Assembly: GCA_026874595.1 (NCBI GenBank)
Contig: CM049319.1
Location: 60,584,917 to 60,648,916 of the forward strand
Source: Sipunculus nudus
Taxonomy: Eukaryota > Annelida > Sipuncula > Golfingiida > Sipunculidae
DNA: 64,000 nt
Reading direction: 5' to 3'
The translations under genes and the position numbers were made by a program. Below are positions 10,787 to 23,999 of the stretch, one piece after another (position 1 is the first letter of the stretch; each line of letters opens with the position of its first letter). The notes beneath the pieces were generated by a model. It ran no database searches and was not told where the DNA came from. It was given only the letters and a program-made list of their open reading frames with translations.

Positions 10787-13149
10787 TCCTATAATTTTCA
10801 TATTGTAATATACTGCAATATGGGGGGGGGGGGCATGCAGTGTCCATCCCTGACCAACTGATCATGTTACAGACACTGGGGAGGGTATTTTTATGGTTTT
10901 TGACTTACCAGTATATATTCCATATACACTCTATCTATATGTGTACATTGTTTTTTTTAGCTTTGTGTAAAATTAAGGAGGCAAAATCCACAGTACATAT
11001 ATTAATTGAGGAAAAAAACAGAGAGAGAGAATATAGACCCTCCCCTGTCATGTTAGTTTTAGTGATATTCAGTGAATTATTAGGAAAAGTAATATGTGCA
11101 GAAAATAACAAGAAAGTGATCACTGCCAAGTCTATATAATTGGGACAGTTTTATATATGTGGTCTCCTTTTGAATGAATGGGGTTTTACAATGGAATTTA
11201 CATTAAACAAAGCACATGTTGGTAAGGAACAACTAAGTTTTCAAAAATTCATTTTATAGTTTATGATATGTTTTTCTGTTTATGAGCTTCTTTGTCTGAA
11301 AATGATTATGTAATGCAGGAAAATTGTGACACAGATTACAGAGACTAAAATATTCCTTGCATGTTCCTAAACTATTCATTTTTTTCTTACAATGGATCTT
11401 TCTGTTACCATTTTTAAAACCTGCATTTTAATCTAGAACCGCTCTATGAAAGAACATAAGGAGTGTGTCAGGTATTTCTCGTGAAAATCTCTGTTAGTCT
11501 TTGTGAATGATCAACGGTCGATTTCTGTAAGATCCAGAACGCACTCAAAAGGGACAGTTTATCTCCAGTTTTAACTTGTATGGACCAGGATACAGTTATT
11601 ATCTATAGATTATATTATGGCAATACAGAAGAAATTCCCATTATTTTTAATACAAAATATATTTAAGATAAATGATATTAACAAACGCATATTAGTATTT
11701 AGTAATATAAGAAAGTGGGAAGTTTCATAAACCAGTTCACTTGCCCTCACAGTACATGTATTTTCACTTGTCTGAATGTTAATTTCAGACCCTGATATGA
11801 ATTTTAATCAAATTTTTTAGTTTGTTTTTATATTTCTACCCTCTGTTAATAACAAACATTAAACATGTTATGCGATGAAAACATGTGTTAAACAAATCTG
11901 CTTTAACATTTCTTCTCAACAGGAGTTCTGATACTGATATGTTAGCATACATTCAGTGGAATTATCCTTATTCAGTGACCCTGCATGGCTATGGAATTTA
12001 CCCATTCTGTAGATATAAAAATTCTACACAATCTATATCAATAATATCATGCACACACACATATATATAATATATATAACCTAGCACTATAGATAAGAAT
12101 GAATAATGATATATCAAATTAAATCTTGGTCCCAGTGATTTTTCACTCAGATTGTTAATATAATCAGAGATTAAAATTTACATATTTTGTTAGCAACGAT
12201 AGGATTTTGAGTGCAATCTTCAGTTCTGCTCCCAGGGAGTGTTACCATACTGAATTTGTGACCATATGATTTCTGGATCAAGCAGGGTCTCTACTTTGCA
12301 GCTTGTCCAGCATCATGCACAGCAGGCTGACCACATGTTGCTTCCACAGAGCAGCACAGAACCAGCCACCAAAGTCTTGGCTGTTGGTGTTGCATGCACT
12401 CACACTGACCCTGTCCACCACATGCAGTCTTAATTAATGAGGTCTTAATGAGTCCCTGGGCATGTCTGCTGTGTACAGGCACAGGGTGTGTGAATACCAG
12501 TAACAAAATCACACTGAATCATGGGTAACACAATTTTATCAAAAGTTTTGACATTATTGCTTCTTCAGGGTTAGTATTAAGAGTAACTAAACTCTTGATT
12601 CCAGTGTTGTAGTTCAGTTCTAACTATCATTCCAGGTCAGTCGATTCCAAGTCCGAGTCTGACTGAAAATAATTTCATTGATTAAAAAAGTCATGAAACT
12701 TTGAAATCAAGGTGGACTTATTTATTTTTTAGACTGGCCTCCCAGTTTGAGTTAAAGTCTGAGTCCATAGAAAAGTGCACTTGAGTCTGGACTTGAGTCT
12801 AAGTCTACCCTCAATTCGCGTCCAACATCACTGAACCCTTCACAGTTCAGATTTTTATGTGTGAACTGTGGTGTAAAGACAGACAGGAACAGAAAAAAAA
12901 TCACTGAAAAAAATGTAATTTTGTAAATGTCCCTGAAAATGCATAATAACGTGAAAGTTCACAATATCCTTAAATGTTTTTAAGCATTTTAAAATCAACT
13001 AGTTTATTTTTTTTCCAAATATTTTATATACACCTTTATTAATTATATAATTCATCTGTTTATAGCATTATGTGTGAATAAAGCATGTTTGTTTGTTTAA
13101 AACGAGTATGTTATCACAATTTATTTAAACTAGAATGAGTTTGTTTAAA
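10787..13149. other. AT-rich intergenic DNA, no gene seen
   Basis: A 12-G tract lies at 10822-10833. Short open frames (for example 10840-11139) have no coding character. The block 12600-12830 is full of GAGTC/GACTT words (GAGTCTGGACTTGAGTC) and looks like a decayed low-complexity repeat. Confidence 0.35.
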
Positions 13150-13630
13150 TAAAAACAGAGATGTCGCCCCTCCCTAATTTGAGGGAATAAATATTATATT
13201 TCTCAAAATCTGACATTGAAGATGAAGGTCAAGGTCACCTTTTTTTTTTAAACATCTGAGATTTTAGGTAGAAACCTTTCACGGGTCAAATTTCATGAAA
13301 ATATATTGAGTGGCTCACAGTTATAGTGTTAACAAATAATTTCTATTCTAACTTGACCTTGAAGATGAAGATCAAGGTCATACATTTTCCATCCTGTTTG
13401 AGAACTTGGTTGAAACAACTTCTGTGTCAAATTTGAGGAATGTACAGCTAGAGCTTCAAAAGTTACCAAATTCACAAGAAATCGTAGAAACCATGAGCAA
13501 TAATTCTGCTGATTTGACCTTGATGATCCAGGGCAAGGTCATCAGTTAAAACAGAGTGTTCCAAATTGCATGGGGGAAAAACGACGCTGATTACGGACAC
13601 AACACCAACTGTCTCCCCTATGGGAAATGA
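13150..13630 (+). mobile_element. Dispersed repeat carrying paired AAGGTCA half-sites
   Basis: Three times within 350 bp the sequence presents TGACCTTGA (or a near variant) followed, a short spacer later, by AAGGTCA: 13211-13237, 13354-13380 and about 13514-13541. Similar blocks occur in introns 6 (47190-47430) and 7 (50815-51115) of the Pil1-like gene, with shared phrases about CAAGTTCT...AACTGGTGA. It is a repeat family present at least three times here. I cannot define its ends or class. Confidence 0.55.
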
Positions 13631-16560
13631 TACTAAATGCCCCTCATTGAATTTTTATTTACTGTTTACGTATAGCAGTCAGAAACTAATTATACACAAT
13701 TATGTAAAATGAGGTAATAAGACAGGTCAGTTAAAAACATGATCGTAATAAAACTGCATTAAAATTAAGGAAAGTTATTGAGATTTTTTTTAGTATACTA
13801 TTTATATCTTTTTTCAAGCATTAAAACACACACACACACACACATATATATATACTATAAACAATTACTTGTGAAAACTTGTTAGCACATATTAATTTAG
13901 GTCTAGGATGGCTTATCTCCTACTGCACTCTTTTATTGTTGGAATGTTTTCTTGTGAGTACTTTTAATCACATTGTGTTTTAAAGTGTAATTCTTATTGG
14001 TCAATATTAATTTGATGATGTGTATGTTTATTGTTATAATCCACTTATGAAAAAAGGTCTGGCAAACACATACTCAGTGTCAGACACAGATTAATGTTCC
14101 AAAGTCCTGCAGACATGATGATATATCACATGATTATCACTTGTGTAATTCTTTATTTTAAAAAAGCCCCTGAAAATCTCATTTTATCACTATTTATATT
14201 TGACTGCATTTGGGTGTTGAATATTTAAACAAGATCACTTATATAAAACAAATATGGATTCAATGCTTTTACATGCTTAATCGAAGGTCCAGAGTAATTC
14301 TTAATGATATGTAATGAATGTGATGTATCATTTAGCTCAGGTTAAATTTCATCAAAATATCTAGGGGCCTATTTACTAGCTATGTGCTGATTAATCGATT
14401 AAATTGATGATTGGTCATTTTCTTTCAAAATAGATTAAATCAATTGCATTTTTGCAGAATCGATTAAAAATGATTATATACAGCACATGCAATGAAACTA
14501 ATCCTGTCAGAGTTATACGAACACAAAGTAATTTAATGAACAGCATCAAAATGGAACCTTGCACAGCCAAAAATCCCCCAACAGCAAGTAGACCTTGGAT
14601 TGTGGGTGCATTGATGGTTTCATTATAAATACTGATGTTCTGACTGACTGAAAATGTACATGTCAGACCATTTACTGGAGTCAATATTTTAGGTAATAGT
14701 ATACAGCAAATTTTAAGGTTAAATAGAAAGTACATAAAATAATTGATTAAAAAACGATCATCGGTCTTTTTTATTTTTTAATCATCAATTATGATTTAAA
14801 ACCAATTCCTACCACTTCTATTTATAACGTGTTATTTTATCATTGAAGAAGTTCCCGTCAGTTCTGTTTAAAGTTTATAAGTGATGAGTACACATATATG
14901 TCCAGTTTTAAGTCCCTATGTTTATTAAAAGTTTCTTGGTGATTATATATGTGTTATATTAAAAAAATACCTTTGCATATTCAAAACTTGGTAAATAAAA
15001 GGAAAATCTAAAATGTGATATTTATGAATAAAATAAGAATTGAATGGAAAGCATAATTTGATTGTAAATTTTAAATGTGGATCTGATCCAGCAAAATATG
15101 CCCCTTTTTGCCTACTATCTTGTGTGTTTTTCCATACATCATCTTCAAACTATACTGATCCACTTCTTCCTTGTTCTATATCCCACTTTTCAACAAATTT
15201 CATTCTTTCCTGGGTAATATATAGTGATTACCTGTACCGCGTGTCATCATGGTAACACCATCACTTTATGATATATTTAATTAATAATACTATTGCTAAT
15301 TTGTCATAAATCAGTTTCTAATTAGCAATTTTTAAACTGTACACACTTTTTTTACCCATGTTATTTATGAGTATTTTTACATATGTACATACTTTTACAA
15401 ATTGTTAATAAGTAATAATCACAAATGTCATAGTCTGCAGATTGTGTTCTTCACTCTATAAAAAACATGCCTGAGACAGAAACAAATAGAGAGTGAATTG
15501 CTTATAAGACTAATCTGCTGGTGAAGGAACTGAGCGTTGATCAGCCCTGAAAACTTGCCTGTGCATATATGCGTGTGCATGCACATACCAGAACGCCAAC
15601 TAGCAATGCATGCCCAGAAGTGACACAGACCTGATAGCACTGACCTACATCCACAGACACCAGTAATTACAGCTGTGCATGTGGGCAGTCAGGCCAGTGC
15701 TGGACAGCAGTGAGGTGGTCAGATAAGATATAATAAAGAGGTGTTATTAACAATTAAGGGCAATCCTGTGGGGATCCGTTCAGAGAGAGTTAAAATTTTA
15801 ATATTTATATTTAATATATAAATTGGTAACATAAATAATTCCAGTATTCAGTTTTGATTGTTGCCTTCTTTAGAAATAAATGCATTTAGTTTATTTTTAA
15901 TGATTGCTCTTTACTTTTGTTAACATACAAAAACATTTTTGAGCAGGCAGTATAAAAGCAGTAAGTTATAAACCTTATCCTGGAAACAAATGGAAACTGG
16001 AATAAACAGTACACCATAAAAAAAGTATATGTCTAGCAATCTGTAGTCTATTTAATAAATCTTATTGTATATTTCATAATTTGAATAATTGAATAAAAAT
16101 ATGGATGAATATTTTTCCAAATTTTCAAGGTAGGCCTTTAAAATGAACAGGGATGTTGACTTGATGTAGGAACATAGGATATTATAAAATAATGCTTATA
16201 TTATGTTAATTAGTATGTTAATACACTAATATAATAAATCCTGCTTATTTTCCACTTAAACCACAAATGGTCTGGTTTTTTTCATTCAATTACTTTTATT
16301 TTCTTTTTAAAAAATTTGATACATTTACAATGTTCACTTCAGATTATCACTTCAGCTCATGCAGCCCCTGTGTATCTCCCATTATATATATTACTACGCA
16401 CACATAACTTTGATATCTGGGCAATTTTGTCAAGCGAGAATCTGTGCAAATAATTTATAAATTCATCTTTGTAAAGACAGGAATGTGAATAAACGTCTTG
16501 TGCAGTATATGATCATTGAAATATATAAATTAAATATGAACTATATTTCATAAGGCCTTT
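13631..16560. other. AT-rich intergenic DNA, no gene seen
   Basis: Holds a (CA)n/(TA)n microsatellite at about 13827-13855 and the ATTGATTAA-rich block at 14380-14810. No credible open frame, exon or RNA gene was seen. Confidence 0.35.
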
Positions 16561-16695
16561 TTGGCTGATACAGAGCACTACTTTAAGCCTCCACCCTAGC
16601 TGTCAATGTGGCCTGTGATAACCAGATAATACAGCTGGTCAGCTCATTAAGGGTCCCCAGGGAGGAGCATGGGGGGACTTCACAGGGATGCCGCA

Positions 16696-16724
16696 CACCC
16701 CAGATTTTGCCAAAATCTGGGGTG
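16696..16724. other. Perfect 13-bp stem hairpin followed by T5
   Basis: CACCCCAGATTTT (16696-16708) and AAAATCTGGGGTG (16712-16724) are exact reverse complements separated by GCC, then TTTTT follows. It sits in a locally GC-richer block (16570-16770). In a bacterium it would be read as a terminator; here it is a strong fold-back, perhaps within an old repeat. Confidence 0.7.
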
Positions 16725-16893
16725 TTTTTGCCCAAAAGTTTTAATGGGGATGTAGCAGCATGTAACACACACAAAACATATGTACACTCATGTGTATTTG
16801 GAAAATAATATTGGTTTAGCTGTATGAACCAATAATCATTTTAAAATTATTTTACAATTTGCTTAACCCATTAGAAATGTCATTACAATTATT

Positions 16894-16896
<3 letters not shown>

Positions 16897-16937
<41 letters not shown>
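16897..16937. repeat. (TA)n microsatellite
   Basis: About 40 bp of TA followed by a short CA run. Confidence 0.93.
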
Positions 16938-16943
<6 letters not shown>

Positions 16944-17191
16944 ACAAATGAGGTACAAAAGTATCTAGTATTATTATTCTAATACAAATACTTAATAGGC
17001 CTACATATCTGAAAGTTAGCTAACATTATCACTTGTACATATGGCCATGCTTAAAAAATGAAACAATGTATACTTAAATATTTTCTAAACAAACACGCAA
17101 GTATAACTGAACATAATGGTGATTTCAGTGTGATATTTTAATAAAGAAAAAAAATAAAATATAATTATTATAAAGAATTATATCTCAAAAT

Positions 17192-17287
<96 letters not shown>

Positions 17288-17440
17288 CATATATACAAAA
17301 TTAAAATACTTGTATATGTGCACTGGAAAACACTTTTAATATAGCAATACATATATAATTTGAAAGCATGTTTAATTTTTCAAGTTATATATATATAATA
17401 TATATATAATATATATATATATTTATATATATATATATTT
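17192..17440. repeat. (CA)n-(TA)n microsatellite cluster
   Basis: CA repeats at 17192-17203 pass into about 85 bp of TA (to about 17290). A second, interrupted TA block follows at 17384-17440. Confidence 0.92.
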
Positions 17441-19454
17441 AATTAAAATATTGATACAGGTGTAAATAAACTATGACAATAGATATAGAATTTTCCATAT
17501 GATACACACACAGATTATATACCTTAAACATTTTAAAAATATTTTCAAATTCAGTAGAAATTAGTTGTATTTTAAACATAATAAAATAATAAATAAATCC
17601 TGAAATAAAAATTATATTACAACTACTTATTAAAATCATTTGAAAAAGTATTTGAAAATATATGTTGTTAGGGTTTGGTGAGGCAATAAGAAGTGTATGA
17701 GGGCTTTAGGCCTTTTAATATGGGTTAACTTGACGTGTCATGACAGCTAGTGATAAGCTCATGAGCAGGTTACAAGTCTATGAGTGATGTCATTTGTCCT
17801 TATCTCCTATTGGTTCTCTGCTGGGTCATGCCATATTCATGAGCTGATCATGTGATAGGCAAACACATGCAGCCCCCATAGGAAAGTTTTGTATGTGCAC
17901 GAGCCCTTAAACCGTGTTCTGTACACCACTGATAACATATACATGCACGCAATACTACTCTTACATAAACAATAGGCGGGTGGGCGATATTATTATCTAT
18001 GACAAGGAGGTTATGTTTTGCCTTCGTTGGTTTGTATGTTTGTTTGTTTTTCTGTATGTTAGAAATATTTCTCGAATAGTTATTAACGGAAAAAGAACAA
18101 TTTATTAAATTCAGGGGGTGATCCGGACCAGTTTCTGGATCCGGGACTTCTTTTTAAGGAAAAATCCTTCATTTCTTACATTGCCATATTTGGTTTATGA
18201 GCTCCATTGGCGGTGCATGGTTCTTTGCCGTCTTTCTAGTTATCTGATATATGTATCGTTTTCACATATCTATATTTTTCGATTTTATTTTCGAACTTGA
18301 CTAGGACTAATTTATTTTTTTATGTGAGGTTTCTGTTTCAAATTTATAAATCTAAATGGACAGGGTACAGTGAAAGGCTAATTCGTATTGCGATACTACA
18401 TATACCTCATAACACACTGTATCGCATTACGAAAACTTGAGGCAATACCAAGAATTATAAATAAACAATATACATATGCAATCATGGGTTTGAGACGCTC
18501 TTACTTATAGTTCATTTTAGCTGAAGAACAAAACCATCCCGGTACACGGACTTGCTTTCTCCAACCCGCCTGCTTTGGTTCCGTGTTGGTAAACACAGCC
18601 CACGTGTGTCATTTTACAATAAGAAACAAGAGGTCCGATCTTGCGCATGCGAGACAACTCTCAAATACATAGAATAAACATTTAAAAAGAAAGGTTTATA
18701 CAATCTTGAATTATGAAGTAGAAACGCTTACAAATGTTAAATTGTGAGGTAACAAGGTGGCATGCGCGCTTTTGTTATATTTTGCGCCACTGATCCCGCC
18801 CTGTACAAGTTTATTACCACTTGTGTACAAGGGTAAGCAAACGGTTTAAAAACGGGATATTAGCATATACCATACTATTGTGCGGAAAACACGATATCCC
18901 ATGAATATGTAACATACCTGGTATGTGAATGAGTCCCTTCAAAGGTATAATACAGGGGTGTACGCAAACTTTCCGCATGAAAGCCGTACCCTTTAAGGCA
19001 TTTGTACATCAAACTGCGCTGCGATCGATTCAGCAACTTCAGCTACAGACTAATTTATGCTTATCATGAGCGTGTGCATGCGTTTGTTTCTGCCCATGTT
19101 ATATAAACCTGTAAACGTACCTGTTAAACATTTCGGCAGTTTTTATGACGCTACAGGATTACTAGTAAATTGAGCAATACCAGCTTGGGGTCCCATATAT
19201 AGCAGTTGTTTTTATAAGTAAGGTTGAGTCACGCTGAGTTATTTGACAGCTTATCCAGTCTTTATAGTTCATACTTATGATTATTATTGTCAACATCGGA
19301 ACAAAACAATTAAATTAAGACGATATTAAAATGATGAGGTTCATACCACTTACGGCCAGATCAAAAGGGCATAGCTTATATGGGTACAAGATACATGCAG
19401 TTACAAGTATATGCATGCTGGCGCATGGGGTATCCTCAATCTATACTGGGACAG
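17441..19454. other. Intergenic DNA, no gene seen
   Basis: AT-rich. The block 18540-19110 is somewhat richer in CpG and contains CACGTG (18601-18606) and TTGCGCATGCGA (18641-18652), an NRF1-like word, so it might hold a promoter. No exon could be attached to it. Confidence 0.3.
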
Positions 19455-20486
19455 TTTTTAGCTCAGCTGACTGTAAGTCATCTGAGCAAAAGCGATCACC
19501 CTTTGTCCGGCGTTCGTCCAGCTGTCCGTTACCAGGGCACAAATCGTAACCGTTAGACCTAGAAACTTCTAACTGTATATCCAGGGAGGTCCTGGGCAAA
19601 TTTCCTAGGACACCCAAAATTAGGTTATGGTGACCTATATTTTGTGAACTACAGGCCGAAAACAGGATTTTCAGCACCAGAAAGTCAGGCAGGGCACACA
19701 TTGTGTTTGTTAGACCTAGAATCTTCTAATATAGCATTCTGAGACGTCCTTGGCAAATGTCTGTGGAAAACTGAAATAAGGCCACTATGACCTATATTTT
19801 GCAACCTTTAGGAAAAGAAGTCATATAAGCACCCAGACAATCACTCAGGGCACACATTGTATCGTTAGGCCAAGAATCTTCTAATGTAACATTGTGAGAT
19901 GTCCTTGGCCAATGTCCTTGGAAAACTGAAATTAGGTCACCATGACCTATATTTTGCCACCTATCAGAAAAGATGTCATATAAGCACCCAGACAGTCAGA
20001 CAGGGCCCAAAGTGTATCCATTATAGGCCTTGGAAACCTTAAATTAGGTCATGGTGACCTATATTGTGTGACCTGTGGGCTGAAGAATGGTTTTGAGTAC
20101 CCAGACAGACAAGGCACAAATTGTATTCATTAGCCCTAGACTCTTCTAAAATGACATTCAGGGAGATCCTTGGCAATTCTCTTTGGAAACCTGAAATTGG
20201 ATCATGGTGACCTTTATTCTGCTACCTATGGACCAGAAACAAGATTTTGAGCACCCAGACAGATAGGGTTCAAATTGTATCCATTTTCCCCTGGAACCCT
20301 CTATTGTGAAATCCAGGTGGGTCTGGCCAGGTCTCCTATGAATCCTAATTTCTTTCTGTCCAATTTTCAACACAGTTACTTAAGCCACAGGTTATTCTCA
20401 CAGACAAAATATAACATTAATAAAATAAATGAGCACCCAGTCAAAATTAGCTGAGCGTCTTGGCCCATGGGCTACTTGTTTTTTTT
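19455..20486 (+). mobile_element. Repeat element A of an inverted pair (AGCTCAG family)
   Basis: The outer end (19455-19508) reads TTTTTAGCTCAGCTGACTGT...GCGATCACCCTTTGTCCG and is the reverse complement of the outer end of element B (22584-22635) over about 50 bp. The inner end (20443-20486; AGCTGAGCGTC, CCATGGG, CTTGTTT) is the reverse complement of B's inner end at 20786-20822. The interior is built of about five degenerate paragraphs of 115-160 bp, each with a GACCTATATTTTG-like phrase followed by a 'GCACCCAGACAG' phrase. No protein is encoded. It looks like a non-autonomous mobile element; the superfamily is not assigned. Confidence 0.65.
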
Positions 20487-20785
20487 TAAGTATGTAAAAT
20501 AAAGAAAATATCTCAGGCAGTGCACAGAAAATATGAGGCCTATCGCTCAACGGCTATACTTTTGAATGCTGTTGCATAATGTAAAAAACGTTTCTGGAAA
20601 GCCAGAACAAGCAACAGACATTTGCAATCACACGGGCGAAATCTGTTGGCGATGGCTGACATAAGTGTCTGAATCAGGTACAAGTGCAAAAACGATGGCA
20701 TCTGTTATATCTCAAATTTTTAATGTAAAAAAACTTATTTTTAAAGGTGAGGTTCGTTAGTATGATTGTATTTTATATCATTTAT

Positions 20786-22635
20786 AAACAAGTGACCCAT
20801 GGGTCATGACGCTCAGCTGACTGGGAAGAGATTCGCAAAAGGAAATTTTATCATCCGAATGGAAGTATATACCCATTCAACTGAAGCATCAAACAGATTA
20901 ACCAACAGGCCAAGATTGTCCCTGCATTTAAATATATTTAAAAAAAAAATAAAAAATGCATAAACTTAAAAAAAATTCAGGTGGCTCCACCAGTCTGCAG
21001 AAACTAATAAAAACACTTAATGGTCAATATACATGCAAAGAATCATGGTTATCTCTGCATTAGTTGTTCAGATACTTCAGCTTTTGTATCAAATTTTCCA
21101 TTATTCTGAGGGATACTTCGGAGTCCACAGACACTTTTCATGGGCCTCCTTGCATGACAAGAATGAAGATTCTAGGTCCTGTTGTTACCATTTGTACCCT
21201 GTTGACAGATAACCACATCATAAAAGGGCTCAAAAATAGAGAAAAAAATCGTAAAAATTTGAAAAAAATAGAGGTGGCGAACCCAGTCTGCAGAAACTGA
21301 TGGAACACCTCATGATCAATATGTATGCGAAAAATCATGACCATCAGTGTTGTAGTTATTGAGATACTGCAGTTTTTGTATCACATTTTTCATCATTCTG
21401 GGGGGTATTTTGGAGACACAGCTTAAAGGATATTGGTACCAGAGACCTAATTTCAGGTTTCCATGGAGACTTTTCATGGGTCTCCCTGTGTGTCAAGAAT
21501 GGAGATTCTAGGTCCAGTTGTTGTGATTTGTGCCCTGTTAACAGATGTCCATATCTTTAAAGGTCTCAAAAATAGAGAAAAAAATCGTAAAAAAAACCTG
21601 AACAAATACAGATGGTGCCACCACTCTGCAGAAACTGATGAAACACTCCATGATCAATATTCATGCAAACAATTATGGTGATCTCTGCATTAGTTGTTCA
21701 TATACTTCAGCTTTTGTATCAGATTTTCCATTATTCTGAGCTGTACTTTGGAGTGCCATAGCTCAAAGGATATGGGTATAACAGAGACCTAATTTCAGGT
21801 TTCCATGGAGACTTTTCATAGGTCTCTCACTGTGTCAAGAATGAAGATTCTAGGTCCAGTCTTTACGATTTGTGCCCTGTTAACAGATGTTCACATTTTT
21901 AAAGGTCTCAAAAATAGAGAAAACAATTCATAAAGAATCGAAAAATACAGGTGGCACCACCAGTCTGCAGAAACTGATGAAACATCTCATGATCAATATG
22001 TATGCCAAAAATCATGACCATCAGTGATGTAGTTTATGAGATATCGAAGTTTGTGTATGAAATTTTTGACTATTCTGGGGGGTACTTTGGGGCTCCATAG
22101 CTCAAAGGATATGGGTAACAGAGACCTAATTTCAGGTTTCCATGTAGACTTTTCATAGGTCTCTCACTGTGTCAAGAATGAAGATTCTAGGTCCAGTCTT
22201 TACGTTTTCTGCCTTGTTAACAGATGTTCACATTTTTAAAGGTCTCAAAAATAGAGAAAAAAAATCGTAAAAAATCGAAAAATACAGGTGTGCAGGAACT
22301 AATGGAACATCTCATGATTAATATGTATGCCAAAAATCATGACCATCAGTGATGTAGTTAATGAGATATTAAAGTTTTTGTATGAAATTTTTGACTATTC
22401 TGGGGGGTACTTTGGGGCCCCATAGCTCGAGGGATATGGGTAACAGAGACCTGATTTCTGGTTTCCAAGGAGATTTTTCATGGACCTCTCAGAATGTCAA
22501 GTTACAAGTTTCTAGGTCCAGCGGTTACGATTTGTGCCAGGTTAACGGACGGACGGACAGACAGACGGACAGACGGACGACGGACAAAGGGTGATCGCTA
22601 TAGCTCAGATGACTTACAGTCAGCTGAGCTAAAAA
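20786..22635 (-). mobile_element. Repeat element B, inverted relative to element A
   Basis: B shares both terminal blocks with A in opposite orientation, but its interior is different: four to five paragraphs of about 290-345 bp. Each paragraph contains CTGCAGAAACTGATG (20993, 21285, 21628, 21964, decayed at 22290), CATGATCAATATG, CAAAAATAGAG, and TTTCAGGTTTCCATG blocks. A short run of GGACGGACAGACAGACGG (about 22547-22570) lies just inside the outer terminus. Common ends with different paragraph arrays suggest one family with variable internal cassettes. Confidence 0.65.
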
Positions 22636-23784
22636 ACCTCAGTGCTAGCTAATAAGACATGGACACATCAACAGGTGCCCATTCACCTACCTCTTGGAAA
22701 AAAAAGACTTTTTGTGATTTCTGGCTTCCTCTGTGAATATATTAATGATCTAAGGAAAATTTTGGTTGTGAAAAGTTTCGGATAAGGCTTTTGTGAAGGA
22801 TGTTTGGACTTATTTACCAACAACATATTTGTAAACACAGTAATGATGACAAACGGAAAAACATGTAACCTAAACTAGGGTGGTAGGTTGCATATACACG
22901 GAGGTAAAATGGTCCCTTGTTGATAAACGCCATTTGTAAAGCTCTGACTTATCTGACTCTCTGTCAGATGCCCTTGTTGAATTTGTTGTGATTATTTTGG
23001 CGGACCCTCGCATATTATAAACACATTGATATAAACAACACATATATAAACAGACTTTGTGCGGTTATATCCACCTTTTCTGGCCTTTTCTTAAAAAAAA
23101 ATTCTGGGGATAACGTTTAGTTTTTAAAGGTAAGACATAGGTGACTGGGCCCCTTTAAGCGCAGTACCCATGCATGCTCGTTGGAAAGGTATATACCAGG
23201 GTGGGTAAACTAGGGCCCGTAAACGTCCTTGTGCGGCGATGTCAGTTTGTAAGGTCACAAACATTGTTATATCGAATAATACCTTAACAGGGGTACCTTT
23301 TTTTATTTTTAGGCTTAGATTAGTTTGATAAGGAAACAGTTTTAGTTTAATATTGAAACATCCTCAACTGATCTCCGACTGTAAATAATCAAATAACTAG
23401 CGGTCAATATTCTGAGTAATGTGAATTGTCTATAGTGCGGCATATATAGTCAATTCAGCAAAGTTTTTCAGAATGTGCGCATTCCGTTTCATGTATCATT
23501 TAAAACAGACTTTCCCAATGTGTGAATATTAACAAGAACGGGCACTCTGCTTTGAGTGGATGCTAAATCCTGATTCTATACAGGATTCTGTGAAATTGCA
23601 CATCTCTCACTAAAAGCTAGAGAAACAATTTATTATAATTCGTGAACCAACATACGATAAACTTATTCTATCTCCACTAATTTATCATTTTGTGTACCAA
23701 ATAAAATAGCTATTTAAATTTTACTTGCTATTCTATATGTAGAAACTACTTTTTTAACTTGTCATTGATGGCTAGAGACCTTAC
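22636..23784. other. Intergenic or intronic DNA, no exon seen
   Basis: No repeat or exon recognised. If the exon at 23785-23983 is real, this would be part of its first intron on the minus strand. Confidence 0.3.
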
Positions 23785-23983
23785 CGATGTTCAAGGTGGC
23801 CTCCTTGAAGAACCACCTCTGGTCTATTCCATTTAACATGTTTGCCAAAATATTGGACCTAGAATGTATGCCTGCATTGAGTAGTGGTTTTGGATGGAGA
23901 TCATTTAGTAAGGCTACGCCAAATAAGAATAATATTTCTACGGAATCCTGTTTCTTGTTTTTCGCGGATAATTTTACGTTCAT
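23785..23983 (-). CDS. Possible first coding exon of a minus-strand gene, unrecognised
   Basis: Read on the minus strand, ATG at 23983 opens a 66-codon frame, MNVKLSAKNKKQDSVEILFL..., ending NI plus one base at a consensus donor G|GTAAGG (23785/23784). The peptide starts with a Lys-rich segment, then a hydrophobic helix-like stretch (VEILFLFGVALL), and continues with mixed polar residues; it looks like real protein. The frame is open upstream to codon -16. The plus strand is also open here for 67 codons, which weakens the case. No downstream exons were identified, so the gene is unnamed. Confidence 0.4.
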
Positions 23984-23999
23984 TCTTTGAACTAGTACT

